Source: a virus
Length of the DNA: 64,000 bases
Virus record (IMG/VR): IMGVR_UViG_3300021389_002073
Coordinates: 1-64,000 of that record
Direction: 5' to 3' (one strand)
Shown one piece after another: positions 52,070 to 60,350 of the stretch (position 1 is the stretch's first letter; every line of letters starts with the position of its first letter). Under the pieces are notes generated by a model, which saw only the letters and a list, made by a program, of their open reading frames with translations, did not search any database and was not told the origin of the DNA. The translations under genes and the position numbers were made by a program.

Positions 52070-52908
52070 TGAAATTTGAGTTTACAAAAGAGATGTGTGA
52101 AGAAGTATTGCACGGTAACAGTAAAGTAGACGAATGGTATGAAGCACTTCTTGAAATGCTTCCTAAGTATGAAATTGATACTGTCGATAGAGCAGCAGGG
52201 TTTTTAGCACAATGCGCTCACGAAAGTCTTAACTTTAGAGTACTTGAAGAAAATTTAAACTATAGTGCAAAAGCATTAGATGCAGTGTTTGGAAAATATT
52301 TTGCACGTGGTGGCAGAGATGCAAACGAATATGCAAGACAACCAGAAAAAATTGCAAACGTAACATACGCAAATAGAATTGGTAATGGTGATACAGAGTC
52401 AGGCGATGGCTGGCGTTTCCGTGGTAGAGGTGTTATTCAATTAACTGGTCGTGCTAACTATGCTGACTTTGGTAAAACTATCGGCATGACTGCTGAAGAA
52501 GTAATTGATTATGTAACCACTATCAAAGGTGCATTAGAAAGTGCATGTTGGTTCTGGGACACAAGAAAAATTAATGCTATGGCTGACAATCAAGATATTG
52601 TTGCTATGAGTAAAAAGGTTAACGGCGGAACAGTAGGCCTTGAAGATCGTAAAAAACATTTTAAACATTTCTTAGATGTATTAGGTGGAAACTTTGATCC
52701 TAGTAAAGCACCAGCACCAGTTGTTGGTATTTTAAGAAAAGGCGCAAAAGGTGCAGCAGTTATGCAAATGCAAGAGAAACTTGGTATTGCAGCAGACGGC
52801 GACTTTGGTCCTGGTACTGAAAGGGCTGTTAAAGAGTGGCAAACCAAAAATGGTTTAGTTGCAGACGGCATTGTAGGTCCTAAGACCCTTGCTAAGTTGA
52901 TGGAGTAG
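52069..52908 (+). CDS. endolysin: GH19-type catalytic domain plus peptidoglycan-binding domain
   Basis: A 279-residue lysis enzyme. Residues 1-205 are a chitinase class I/GH19 type muramidase-like domain (FLAQCAHES with a catalytic Glu, RFRGRGVIQLTGRANY), and residues 215-279 form a PG_binding_1 domain (GDFGPGTERAVKEWQ, DGIVGPKT). It would cut host peptidoglycan at the end of infection. It leads the lysis cassette. Confidence 0.88.
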   Translation: MKFEFTKEMCEEVLHGNSKVDEWYEALLEMLPKYEIDTVDRAAGFLAQCAHESLNFRVLEENLNYSAKALDAVFGKYFARGGRDANEYARQPEKIANVTYANRIGNGDTESGDGWRFRGRGVIQLTGRANYADFGKTIGMTAEEVIDYVTTIKGALESACWFWDTRKINAMADNQDIVAMSKKVNGGTVGLEDRKKHFKHFLDVLGGNFDPSKAPAPVVGILRKGAKGAAVMQMQEKLGIAADGDFGPGTERAVKEWQTKNGLVADGIVGPKTLAKLME

Positions 52909-52909
52909 A

Positions 52910-53053
52910 ATGTCCGGAGTTTGTCAAAACTGTGGAAGGGAACACGAAGGCCGATTAGTCGAAACATTTAAGGATGGAGACAATAAGCCAATAGAGATAG
53001 TAGTGTGTCAATATCCAAGGTATAAATACGAAGCACAAACTAACGAGGATTAA
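52910..53053 (+). CDS. small CxxC protein
   Basis: A 47-residue frame from ATG 52910, preceded by GGAG, immediately after the endolysin stop. CQNC near the N-terminus and a later single Cys (VVCQYP) hint at a partial zinc site. It is followed by the acyl-carrier-like gene after 3 nt. Function unknown. Confidence 0.5.
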   Translation: MSGVCQNCGREHEGRLVETFKDGDNKPIEIVVCQYPRYKYEAQTNED

Positions 53054-53056
53054 ATT

Positions 53057-53287
53057 ATGTGGAAAGAGCAAGTCATGCAAGTACTGGAAAGACATTTCGG
53101 TACTGGAAAAGAGATCACTGAAGCAAGTCATTTTATTGATGATTTAGATGGAGATGATTTTGATATCGTTGATGTCACTGATCAAGTTTGTAAAAAATTA
53201 GAAATTAATATTCCAGAAGAAGATACTTTTAACATTGCAACAGTACAAGATTTACTAAACGAGGTGGAGAAAAACATTGTTCAGTAG
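53057..53287 (+). CDS. acyl carrier protein-like, without the usual serine
   Basis: A 76-residue four-helix protein that follows acyl carrier protein throughout (FIDDLDGDDFDIVDV, then INIPEEDTFNIATVQDLL). The phosphopantetheine-bearing DSL motif is replaced by DDF at residues 33-35, so it cannot be loaded at the normal site. It may have kept only the surface for binding ACP partners. It lies inside the lysis cassette and overlaps the spanin-like gene by 11 nt. Confidence 0.72.
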   Translation: MWKEQVMQVLERHFGTGKEITEASHFIDDLDGDDFDIVDVTDQVCKKLEINIPEEDTFNIATVQDLLNEVEKNIVQ

Positions 53288-53762
53288 TATTAAAATAGCA
53301 ATGATTCTAGTTGTACTTGCTGCGGCAGGTGGCGGTTTTATGTATGTTAAGGCATTACAAAAAGATCTCGACACAGCAAAAGCAAACATTATTAAACTAG
53401 AAGATGGCATCAATGAGCAAAAGGCTGTAATTGCACAGCAGCAAGAAGATTTTGAAGCCATTATTAAAGTCCGAAATGACCTTCAGGACTTAAATAGAGT
53501 ATTAGAAACTGCAAATAGAAACCTAAACGAAAAGTTTAATAAACTAAATGCAGCAGGTGATAGAAGAGATATTGGGGCTTTATCGGTAACCAGACCAAAG
53601 TCCATTGAGAGAATTTTAAATAAAGACGAAGTTCACGAGAGACGTTGCTTTGAAATCATAGGCGGTGCTCCGTTAACTGAAGAGGAGATAAATGCTAGTA
53701 AGAAGTCACAGATCAATACTGTTTGTCCTGAACTTGCTAATCCTAACTACGCTGCTTACTAG
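53277..53762 (+). CDS. inner-membrane spanin-like protein (Rz type)
   Basis: A 161-residue protein with an N-terminal membrane helix (IAMILVVLAAAGGGFMYV) and a long coiled coil at about 25-90 (ALQKDLDTAKANIIKLEDG), the layout of i-spanins. The start is TTG at 53277 with GGAG upstream; no ATG fits. The C-terminal third is extended, with CFEIIGGAPLTEEEINASK. The following lipoprotein gene begins 71 nt inside it, as in Rz/Rz1 pairs. Confidence 0.68.
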   Translation: MFSSIKIAMILVVLAAAGGGFMYVKALQKDLDTAKANIIKLEDGINEQKAVIAQQQEDFEAIIKVRNDLQDLNRVLETANRNLNEKFNKLNAAGDRRDIGALSVTRPKSIERILNKDEVHERRCFEIIGGAPLTEEEINASKKSQINTVCPELANPNYAAY

Positions 53763-54072
53763 TTGTAGTACGATTCAGCCTTTAGAAGTTTTTAAAACAG
53801 AAGTTGAACGCAGACCTTTAGATTTACCTTTACCTGAACCAGCAAAACTAGAACAAGTTCGCTGGATTATAATCAATCGCGAAAATGCAGAACAAGTATT
53901 TTCAGACTTAGAAAAACAAAATATTGATCCAGTTATTATAGGATTAACAGACGAAGACTACGAAAACTTCAGAAAAAATTATGCACAAATCCGTGCATAC
54001 ATGATCAAGCAAAACAAAATCATTGATGCTTATAAAGAGTACTACGAAAGCGAAACTGCTGAAGAAAAATAG
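53692..54072 (+). CDS. outer-membrane spanin-like lipoprotein
   Basis: A 126-residue protein with a signal peptide (FVLNLLILTTLLTSC, lipobox LTSC with the Cys near residue 25). The mature part is helical and charged (PEPAKLEQVRWIIINRENAE). Its start is embedded out of frame in the end of the spanin-like gene, the arrangement of o-spanins. Longer than classic Rz1 proteins. Confidence 0.65.
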   Translation: MLVRSHRSILFVLNLLILTTLLTSCSTIQPLEVFKTEVERRPLDLPLPEPAKLEQVRWIIINRENAEQVFSDLEKQNIDPVIIGLTDEDYENFRKNYAQIRAYMIKQNKIIDAYKEYYESETAEEK

Positions 54073-54233
54073 TGCTAACAAGGGCGATCATAATAGCATT
54101 TCTAGTTATGCTTGCCTCCTGTCAACAACTACGCTGTAAACTTAAACCTGGCGTAGATGTAAGCATCGAATCAACAGATACCAAACAACTACCTAACGTC
54201 AAGCCCAAAGCTGAAGTTAATTGTGCATTTTAA
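54072..54233 (+). CDS. small second lipoprotein
   Basis: A 53-residue frame from GTG 54072, overlapping the previous stop by one base. AIIIAFLVMLASC ends in a lipobox with Cys 17, followed by a short mature part with two more cysteines (RCK and NCAF). It could be a second o-spanin or a lysis accessory protein. No known homologue is recalled. Confidence 0.55.
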   Translation: MLTRAIIIAFLVMLASCQQLRCKLKPGVDVSIESTDTKQLPNVKPKAEVNCAF

Positions 54234-54240
54234 ATAAATA
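54233..54240 (+). promoter_or_regulatory. late promoter element
   Basis: AATAAATA ahead of a short leader with AGGAG and the ATG at 54266. Confidence 0.6.
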
Positions 54241-54265
54241 CTACTATAATTAACTAGGAGCGAAT

Positions 54266-54547
54266 ATGTGGGAAATGATAGAAAGAATGGCGACTGATCG
54301 CTTGTGGATCTACACAGCAATCGCAGGTTCTCTACTTGGAGCAGCATTCTTGTTTTGGTTTAAAGACACAAGAATGGCAACTTGGGCAGTTGCAAAGTTT
54401 GATAACTTTCTTGCTTACCTAGCAGTACGTTGGGGGTGGACTTGGTTACAGGATGACCCAGACGCCTGGCGTGTTAAATATCCTAAAATTACATCAAAAA
54501 TTGACGAATTAGAAAAACGTATTAAACATCTTGAGGGGAAGAGATAA
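54266..54547 (+). CDS. small membrane protein, possible holin partner
   Basis: A 93-residue protein with one clear helix (IYTAIAGSLLGAAFLFWF) and a second amphipathic, Trp-rich segment near 45-60, then a charged helix. The stop overlaps the next start (TAATG). Given its position after the spanin-like genes and before a two-span protein, it may be an anti-holin or accessory lysis protein. Confidence 0.5.
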   Translation: MWEMIERMATDRLWIYTAIAGSLLGAAFLFWFKDTRMATWAVAKFDNFLAYLAVRWGWTWLQDDPDAWRVKYPKITSKIDELEKRIKHLEGKR

Positions 54548-54840
54548 TGAGCGACACTCAAACTAAAAAAGTAAATATCGAACTTGAAGTAGATACAACT
54601 ACTGTTGACAGTTCTAAAAATAGATACCAAACTTGGATTGATCTTGCAAAAGCTGTAGACAGTTGGAGAATATTTCCAAGACTGTTTATCACAGTGTATA
54701 TTGTTTTGCTATATCAAGTTGTACATTGGTACATGGGATTAGGAACGGCTGCTACTATGGAACAGTCAGGACTTGTTTCAGTTGTAGTTGGTGCTGGTGC
54801 TGCATGGTTTGGCTTATACGCTGGAACCAGTAAGAAGTAG
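54547..54840 (+). CDS. holin candidate
   Basis: A 97-residue protein with a charged N-terminus and two membrane helices (FPRLFITVYIVLLYQVV and SGLVSVVVGAGAAWFGLYAG), ending in a short basic tail (TSKK). The size, topology and neighbourhood fit a class II holin that times endolysin release. No experimental family match is claimed. Confidence 0.6.
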   Translation: MSDTQTKKVNIELEVDTTTVDSSKNRYQTWIDLAKAVDSWRIFPRLFITVYIVLLYQVVHWYMGLGTAATMEQSGLVSVVVGAGAAWFGLYAGTSKK

Positions 54841-54856
54841 CTCAATAAGTATTACA

Positions 54857-54864
54857 AATAAGTA
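54857..54864 (+). promoter_or_regulatory. late-type element variant for dnaJ
   Basis: AATAAGTA, then CTAGT, then the ATG at 54870. The same G-variant and 5-nt gap occur at 2810-2817. Confidence 0.45.
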
Positions 54865-54869
54865 CTAGT

Positions 54870-55679
54870 ATGGACTACTATTCTATACTAGGCGTCAATA
54901 GAGATGCTTCGGAAAAGGAACTTAAATCAGCATACAAGAAAGCAAGTATGCAACATCATCCTGACAGGGGTGGTGATGAAGAAAAGTTTAAGAAAATTAA
55001 CGAAGCATATTCAACTCTAAAAGATCCTGTAAAAAGACAACAGTACGATAATCCTCAACCACAAGGCTTTGGCCCTAACGGTTTTGAAGGAATGAATCCT
55101 AATGGGTTTGAAGACCTATTTAGAAACTTTGGCTTTAATATGGGTCAACGCAGACCACAGAATAGACAAATTGATCTTGCTCTCGATGTAACAATGGAAG
55201 ATGTTTACAACGGTAAACAAATTGCTATGGAAGTTCAACTTCCTACAGGCAGAACTAAACTAATCGATATTGATATTCCAGCAGGTGTTGAAGAAGGACA
55301 AACTGTAAGGTATGCAGGAATGGGAGATAATTCTATCCAAAACATTCCAGCAGGAGACCTAATGGTGCATATTCGTGTTCGCAATCACCCCAGGTTCCAA
55401 CGCTACGGTGATAATATACTATGTGAAGAAAAAATTCTTATATGGGATTTGATGTTAGGCACACACGCAGTAGTTACTACCCTTTCAGGCAGACAAATTA
55501 AATTAAATGTACCAGCAGGCACACCACCCGATACTACACTAAGTTGTAACGGTGAAGGATTACCAAATATAAGAACAAAAAAGAGAGGAAACTTGTTAGT
55601 AAAAATTAAAGCACTTATGCCAAGAGAGTATACAGACGAACAACGTAAAAAAATTATGGAAATAAAACATGGACTATAA
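54870..55679 (+). CDS. dnaJ: DnaJ-type co-chaperone, no zinc finger
   Basis: A 269-residue protein. The J-domain (residues 1-62) has the HPD tripeptide at 30-32. A Gly/Phe-Asn-Pro-rich linker (GFGPNGFEGMNPNGFED) follows, and then the C-terminal substrate-binding domain (DLALDVTMEDVYNGKQIAME). The CxxCxGxG zinc repeats are missing, so it is a CbpA-like type. It could steer host DnaK toward virion proteins. It overlaps the deformylase gene. Confidence 0.92.
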   Translation: MDYYSILGVNRDASEKELKSAYKKASMQHHPDRGGDEEKFKKINEAYSTLKDPVKRQQYDNPQPQGFGPNGFEGMNPNGFEDLFRNFGFNMGQRRPQNRQIDLALDVTMEDVYNGKQIAMEVQLPTGRTKLIDIDIPAGVEEGQTVRYAGMGDNSIQNIPAGDLMVHIRVRNHPRFQRYGDNILCEEKILIWDLMLGTHAVVTTLSGRQIKLNVPAGTPPDTTLSCNGEGLPNIRTKKRGNLLVKIKALMPREYTDEQRKKIMEIKHGL

Positions 55680-56187
55680 ATTAGATTTAGATTATAAATT
55701 AGGCTTACACCAAGCACTAAATGAATCTAGTGAAGTATGGGACTTTGATAAAGAAGAGCTAGACCCAGAAAAATTAGAGTTTGATATGTGTAACTTTATG
55801 CTAAATCACAACGGCATTGGTCTTGCTGCTAACCAGTTAAATATTAAGAAGAGAGTGTTTGCTATAGGATCAAAAAACGTACCAGGTTTTCCAGAACCGT
55901 TCTGTGTTTTTAATCCTGTTATTTTAGAAGCAAGTGAGGAACATGTTTTAGATAAAGAAGGCTGTTTGAGCTTTCCGGGTTTATGGTTACACTTGCAGAG
56001 ACCTAAAATGATAGTTGCACAATATCAGAATTCAAAAGGCGAAACGAAAGAAGCAAAAGTAGAAGGTTATCTTGCTAAATGCTTTCAGCATGAATTAGAT
56101 CACCTAAATGGCATTTGTTTTGTTGACAAAGTGAGTCGGTTGAAGTTACAATTAGCTATGAAGAAATTAAAAAAGAGACAAAAATAA
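55669..56187 (+). CDS. def: peptide deformylase
   Basis: A 172-residue metalloenzyme removing formyl groups from new proteins. GIGLAANQ (49-56), EGCLSFPG (Cys 99) and HELDHLNG (His 141, His 145) are the three deformylase motifs. Phage deformylases in marine T4-like phages are thought to support rapid protein production. It starts 11 nt inside dnaJ and touches clpA. Confidence 0.94.
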   Translation: MDYKLDLDYKLGLHQALNESSEVWDFDKEELDPEKLEFDMCNFMLNHNGIGLAANQLNIKKRVFAIGSKNVPGFPEPFCVFNPVILEASEEHVLDKEGCLSFPGLWLHLQRPKMIVAQYQNSKGETKEAKVEGYLAKCFQHELDHLNGICFVDKVSRLKLQLAMKKLKKRQK

Positions 56188-58518
56188 ATGATTGAACCTA
56201 GTAAACAATTACAAAAGATTTTTGATGCTTCTGTAGTAGTTGCGCAGAACCACACGCACACACATATTACTATTGAGCATTTGGTGTACTCAATTTTTGC
56301 TGACCCAGATACAGCAGGTGGTCTTCAAGAATTCGGTGCTGATGTTGACTTTATTAAAAAGAACCTAGAGCATTACTTAAAAAACAACTTAGGTGATATT
56401 GTTTCTAAGGATAAGAATATAAATCCTAAGAAAACTGCATCTGTTGAACGTGTTTTAAATAGATGCTTTACACAAGTATTGTTTAGTGGACGTAATCAAA
56501 TTGAAGTTGCTGACGTAATCATTAGTGTTATGAGCGAGAAAAACTCTTTTGCATTTTACTTCTTAGCAAAAGGTGGAATTGATAAACAGAAATTTGTAGA
56601 GCATTTCCAAGCACATCATATTGGTGAAGAAGTGTTTGAAGGTGGCGGAGAAGAAGATATCAATCTAAGCCCAGATCAATTAGATAGAATTATTAATCAA
56701 TTCTGTACTAACTTGTCTATGAAGGCAAAGCAAAGAGTCATTGATCCTGTTATCGGACGTGACGAAGAAATTGAAAAAATTGAATTAGTATTAGCAAGAC
56801 GTAACAAAGCAAACGTACTAATGGTTGGTGATCCAGGTGTTGGTAAGACTGCTATTGCTGAAGGTCTTGCACGTAAGATTCATGAAAAGAAAGTACCTAA
56901 GTTTATTCAAGATCATTTAGTGTTTAGTTTAGACATTAGTTCTTTAGTTGCTGGTAGTAAGTATAGAGGTGACTTTGAAGAACGTATTAAGGCAGTACTA
57001 ATGGCCCTTGAGCGTAAAGGTAAAATTATCTTATTCATTGATGAAGCACATATGATGAGTGGTGCTGGTTCAGGTGGACAAGGACAGTCAAACGACTTAG
57101 CAAATATGCTGAAGCCTGCACTTACAAAAGGTAACATGAAAGTTATTGCTTCTACTACTTGGGAAGAGTATAGAAAATCTTTTGAAAAAGATAGAGCATT
57201 AATGCGTAGGTTCCAACGTGTAACTATTGACGAACCAACAGCAGATCTTACAGTAAAAATTATTAAAGGCTTACGTAAGTACTACGAACAGCATCATAAT
57301 GTTAAGATTACAAATGAAGCAATTCAACAAGCAGTAAACTTATCTGTTAAGTACATGGCTGATAAAAAGTTACCTGACAAAGCAATTGATATTATTGATT
57401 GTGCTTCAGCAAGATACAAGTTAAATGAAACTGACGAAACTGAAACAGTTGCACAAATTGTTGACATTGAACAAGTAACATACGAACTTGCTAAAATGGT
57501 AAGTATGCCGCTAGAAACTATTTCGCAAAAAGAAAGTAACAATCTTGCTGGACTTGATGCGTCAATGAAGAAAGCAGTATTCGGACAAGACAAAGCAGTT
57601 GAATCTATTCTTGATAAGATCTTTGTTGCACAAAGTGGAATGAAAGATCCTGACAAGCCAATTGGTAGTTTCTTATTCTTAGGACCAACAGGAACAGGTA
57701 AAACAGAAACAGCAAAACAACTTGCAGAGAAAATGGGTATGTCACTAATACGTTTTGATATGTCAGAGTATCAAGAAAAACACAGTGTTGCAAGATTAAT
57801 TGGTGCTCCTCCAGGTTATATAGGATTTGATGATGACGCTGGCCAACTTATTAACAAGTTACAAGAAACACCTAATGCTGTATTGTTGTTAGATGAAATT
57901 GAAAAAGCACACAAAGATGTATCAAACATTTTGCTACAGTTTATGGACAACGGTTTTGTTACAGGATCAAATGGTAAACGTGCAGATGGACGTAACACTA
58001 TTCTTATTATGACAAGTAACTTAGGTGCTGCTGATAATGAATCAAAATTAATTGGCTTTGCTGATAACGAGAAAGACTCGGAAGATGATAAAGCAGTTAA
58101 AAAGTTTTTTGCTCCAGAGTTTAGAAATAGATTAGACGGTACAGTTAAGTTTGCTAAACTATCTACTGATGTAGTTAAAAGTATTGTTCATAAGTTTATT
58201 AAAGAACTTAATACACAACTAAAAGAGAAGCACATTGCAATTACACTTGACGAAGATACTGTTAATTGGTTATCTAAGAAAGGTTACAATCCTAAGATGG
58301 GTGCAAGGCCTTTAGGTAGATTAATTGATAAAACAATTAAAACACCTTTAAGTAGGAGAGTGTTGTTTGGAGATTTAGTTGACGGGGGTAAAGTTGCTGT
58401 ATCAATCGATAAAGACGGTCCAGCGTTTACAGTTACTCCTATGCCAAAGCCTTTGACTAAAGAAGAACGTAAAGCACAGAAGCTGGCTGCTAAGGCGCAG
58501 GCTAGTAATGATGCTTAA
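56188..58518 (+). CDS. clpA: ClpA-type AAA+ unfoldase
   Basis: A 776-residue protein with an N-domain (1-140), D1 (Walker A GDPGVGKT near 214-221) and D2 (GPTGTGKT near 499). I622-G623-F624 lies where ClpA has IGL and ClpX has IGF, the loop that docks onto ClpP. It could therefore use host ClpP to degrade chosen proteins. No clpP was found in the window. The end is a Lys/Ala-rich tail. Confidence 0.95.
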   Translation: MIEPSKQLQKIFDASVVVAQNHTHTHITIEHLVYSIFADPDTAGGLQEFGADVDFIKKNLEHYLKNNLGDIVSKDKNINPKKTASVERVLNRCFTQVLFSGRNQIEVADVIISVMSEKNSFAFYFLAKGGIDKQKFVEHFQAHHIGEEVFEGGGEEDINLSPDQLDRIINQFCTNLSMKAKQRVIDPVIGRDEEIEKIELVLARRNKANVLMVGDPGVGKTAIAEGLARKIHEKKVPKFIQDHLVFSLDISSLVAGSKYRGDFEERIKAVLMALERKGKIILFIDEAHMMSGAGSGGQGQSNDLANMLKPALTKGNMKVIASTTWEEYRKSFEKDRALMRRFQRVTIDEPTADLTVKIIKGLRKYYEQHHNVKITNEAIQQAVNLSVKYMADKKLPDKAIDIIDCASARYKLNETDETETVAQIVDIEQVTYELAKMVSMPLETISQKESNNLAGLDASMKKAVFGQDKAVESILDKIFVAQSGMKDPDKPIGSFLFLGPTGTGKTETAKQLAEKMGMSLIRFDMSEYQEKHSVARLIGAPPGYIGFDDDAGQLINKLQETPNAVLLLDEIEKAHKDVSNILLQFMDNGFVTGSNGKRADGRNTILIMTSNLGAADNESKLIGFADNEKDSEDDKAVKKFFAPEFRNRLDGTVKFAKLSTDVVKSIVHKFIKELNTQLKEKHIAITLDEDTVNWLSKKGYNPKMGARPLGRLIDKTIKTPLSRRVLFGDLVDGGKVAVSIDKDGPAFTVTPMPKPLTKEERKAQKLAAKAQASNDA

Positions 58519-59218
58519 GACAGCAAAGAAAACTAAAAAGAAGTTCTATAACAAGTATATCTACAAAGTTAGTTTAAAGTTGGAGGGTGCGTATGCTTTA
58601 CGTACACTAGGTCATCAAGAGATCTTGGACTTTGCGACCGGTTTAAGAGCTCCTCCGCAGTCAGATGATTATGAATTTAGCACTCAAACTTGGCGTCAAA
58701 AGAATGCTCATCTAATACAATCACATAGTAAAGTATGGATATCTCTATTAGGTATTTTAAATTCAGTACCAAAAGAAGAATCAACTGTACGCATCGAAAC
58801 TGATATCTTAGACATATACACAAATAATAAATCATTGTACGAATCACTTTGCTACGAATTTTCTGATATTACAAGAACTAGACACGAGCCTGCTCCAGGA
58901 ATGACTGATACTTTATTAGACAGTAACCAAGAAATATTTGTAAAAGAATTGCCACATGGTATGTATAACTTCCAAGTAGATATTAAAAGTCCTAAGTCTT
59001 TAACATTCGAAGAACTCGAAAATTTAGCAGACTGGTGCCGTTCACGAAAACCTGCTATTGCATTTACTGATGCTACCTATAACTGGCTTCTTAAACGCGA
59101 TATGTTCAACACTAGACGTTGGATATACATTGATACGGAAAGTACATTGCTGATGCTTAGATTGCGCTGTAACGACCTTATAGGCACTGTACGTAAATAT
59201 ATAAAAACAGGTAAATAG
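58508..59218 (+). CDS. conserved phage protein of unknown function
   Basis: A 236-residue protein with a basic N-terminus (MMLKTAKKTKKKFYNKYI). It has a helical central part and a C-terminal segment (WCRSRKPAIAFTDATYNWLL, RRWIYIDTESTLLMLRLRCN) with aromatic and charged residues. I recognise no domain. It overlaps the clpA end by 11 nt, so it is part of that transcription unit. Confidence 0.6.
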   Translation: MMLKTAKKTKKKFYNKYIYKVSLKLEGAYALRTLGHQEILDFATGLRAPPQSDDYEFSTQTWRQKNAHLIQSHSKVWISLLGILNSVPKEESTVRIETDILDIYTNNKSLYESLCYEFSDITRTRHEPAPGMTDTLLDSNQEIFVKELPHGMYNFQVDIKSPKSLTFEELENLADWCRSRKPAIAFTDATYNWLLKRDMFNTRRWIYIDTESTLLMLRLRCNDLIGTVRKYIKTGK

Positions 59219-59222
59219 TAAT

Positions 59223-59579
59223 ATGAGCGAGAGTAGACAACTATTAGGTCCTGTAACTTCAATTGTATCTGATTCAGCATATACATATGGTGATAAGAAG
59301 AAAGGTGCAGGATATCATAAAAACAATGACGGTGTGCATACAGTTGCGTACTATGTCAATGCCTTCCAAGGTACTATTAAAGTACAAGGCACACTAGCAG
59401 AAGAGCCAGGTGACAATGACTGGGTAGATGTAATAGAATGGGGTGGTGATAGTGCTTATTACGGCCAAGGAATAGAAGATTACATAGGTACACAGACGTT
59501 TACAGGCAAGTTTATATGGCTAAGAGCAGGCCATAACGTTCAAGACGGGCAAATAGTCCAGGTCCTTTATAACTACTAA
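59223..59579 (+). CDS. small beta-rich virion protein candidate
   Basis: A 118-residue protein, almost all beta-strand in character (VAYYVNAFQGTIKVQGTLAE, then FTGKFIWLRAGHNVQDGQI). It resembles small decoration or fibre-associated proteins recalled from marine T4-like phages. No signal peptide. A promoter with a late element inside follows directly. Confidence 0.6.
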   Translation: MSESRQLLGPVTSIVSDSAYTYGDKKKGAGYHKNNDGVHTVAYYVNAFQGTIKVQGTLAEEPGDNDWVDVIEWGGDSAYYGQGIEDYIGTQTFTGKFIWLRAGHNVQDGQIVQVLYNY

Positions 59580-59581
59580 GT

Positions 59582-59610
59582 TTGATTAATAACGCTAAAT
59601 ACAGTATAAT
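59582..59610 (+). promoter_or_regulatory. sigma70-type promoter with an embedded late element
   Basis: TTGATT, 17 nt spacer, TATAAT. The spacer contains CTAAATA, so the same site could serve early and late expression of the 59630 gene. Confidence 0.6.
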
Positions 59611-59629
59611 CTTGTAAAGAGAGGATACT

Positions 59630-60010
59630 ATGCGCGATCTATTGAAAAAACTAGAGTCAATTGAAACAGTAACAGAGATCAGTGATCTCGAAGAACAAAC
59701 ATTCAATGGTGAAGAATTCTTTGAATACTATGGTTATTTGCCATGGCACGAAGATGTTCCCGTTGAAGAAGCAGAATATCAAGGACGCAAAGTATCGCTA
59801 GGTAAACCAATGCGTGGCGATGTTAAGAAATTCAAAGTATATGTAAGAGATCCCAAAACTAAAAATATTAAAAAAGTAAACTTTGGTGATCCTAATATGC
59901 GTATTAAAAAGTCTAACCCAAAGAGACGTAAAAGTTTCCGTGCTAGACACAATTGTTCAAACCCAGGACCACGTACTAAAGCACGTTACTGGTCATGTAG
60001 GAAATGGTAA
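59630..60010 (+). CDS. conserved small protein with basic RRKSFRARHNC tail
   Basis: A 126-residue protein with an acidic N-terminal half and a strongly basic C-terminus (NPKRRKSFRARHNCSNPGPR, then KARYWSC). The tail motif is, from memory, common among head-associated proteins of T4-like marine phages (DUF5872-like). It begins MRDLLKKLESIE, an amphipathic start that recalls capsid-targeting peptides. Confidence 0.6.
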   Translation: MRDLLKKLESIETVTEISDLEEQTFNGEEFFEYYGYLPWHEDVPVEEAEYQGRKVSLGKPMRGDVKKFKVYVRDPKTKNIKKVNFGDPNMRIKKSNPKRRKSFRARHNCSNPGPRTKARYWSCRKW

Positions 60011-60011
60011 T

Positions 60012-60350
60012 ATGTTATTAAAAGAACTTTTCTCTCCTATCGGTGCCCCCAATGATCAAGAAGATGATATCAATTGGCACGATGATTTAAAAGTGTTTAT
60101 GGACAACGACAATGAAGTTATGTCTACTGTGATGTTTCCAGCAATTAAGAAACACGAAAAATACAGAGGACATCCAAATGCTTATAAAATTTATATAAAG
60201 CCTGTGGAAAAATGTTGTGATATGTATTGCAACAAATTTGGTGTCGATAAACCAGAAGAAAAGTTTTCTAGAGAAAACATGATTTCATTAGCAAGACAAA
60301 TTGCCAAAGAGCAAGAGATGCATTTAGAGAACGGCGACTATGAGAATTAA
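60012..60350 (+). CDS. conserved phage protein, possible internal head protein
   Basis: A 112-residue protein from ATG 60012; a longer in-frame extension covers the previous gene and was rejected. It starts MLLKELFSPIG and continues as a helical protein with CCDMYC near residue 75. The next gene starts 11 nt inside it. Function unknown. Confidence 0.55.
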   Translation: MLLKELFSPIGAPNDQEDDINWHDDLKVFMDNDNEVMSTVMFPAIKKHEKYRGHPNAYKIYIKPVEKCCDMYCNKFGVDKPEEKFSRENMISLARQIAKEQEMHLENGDYEN

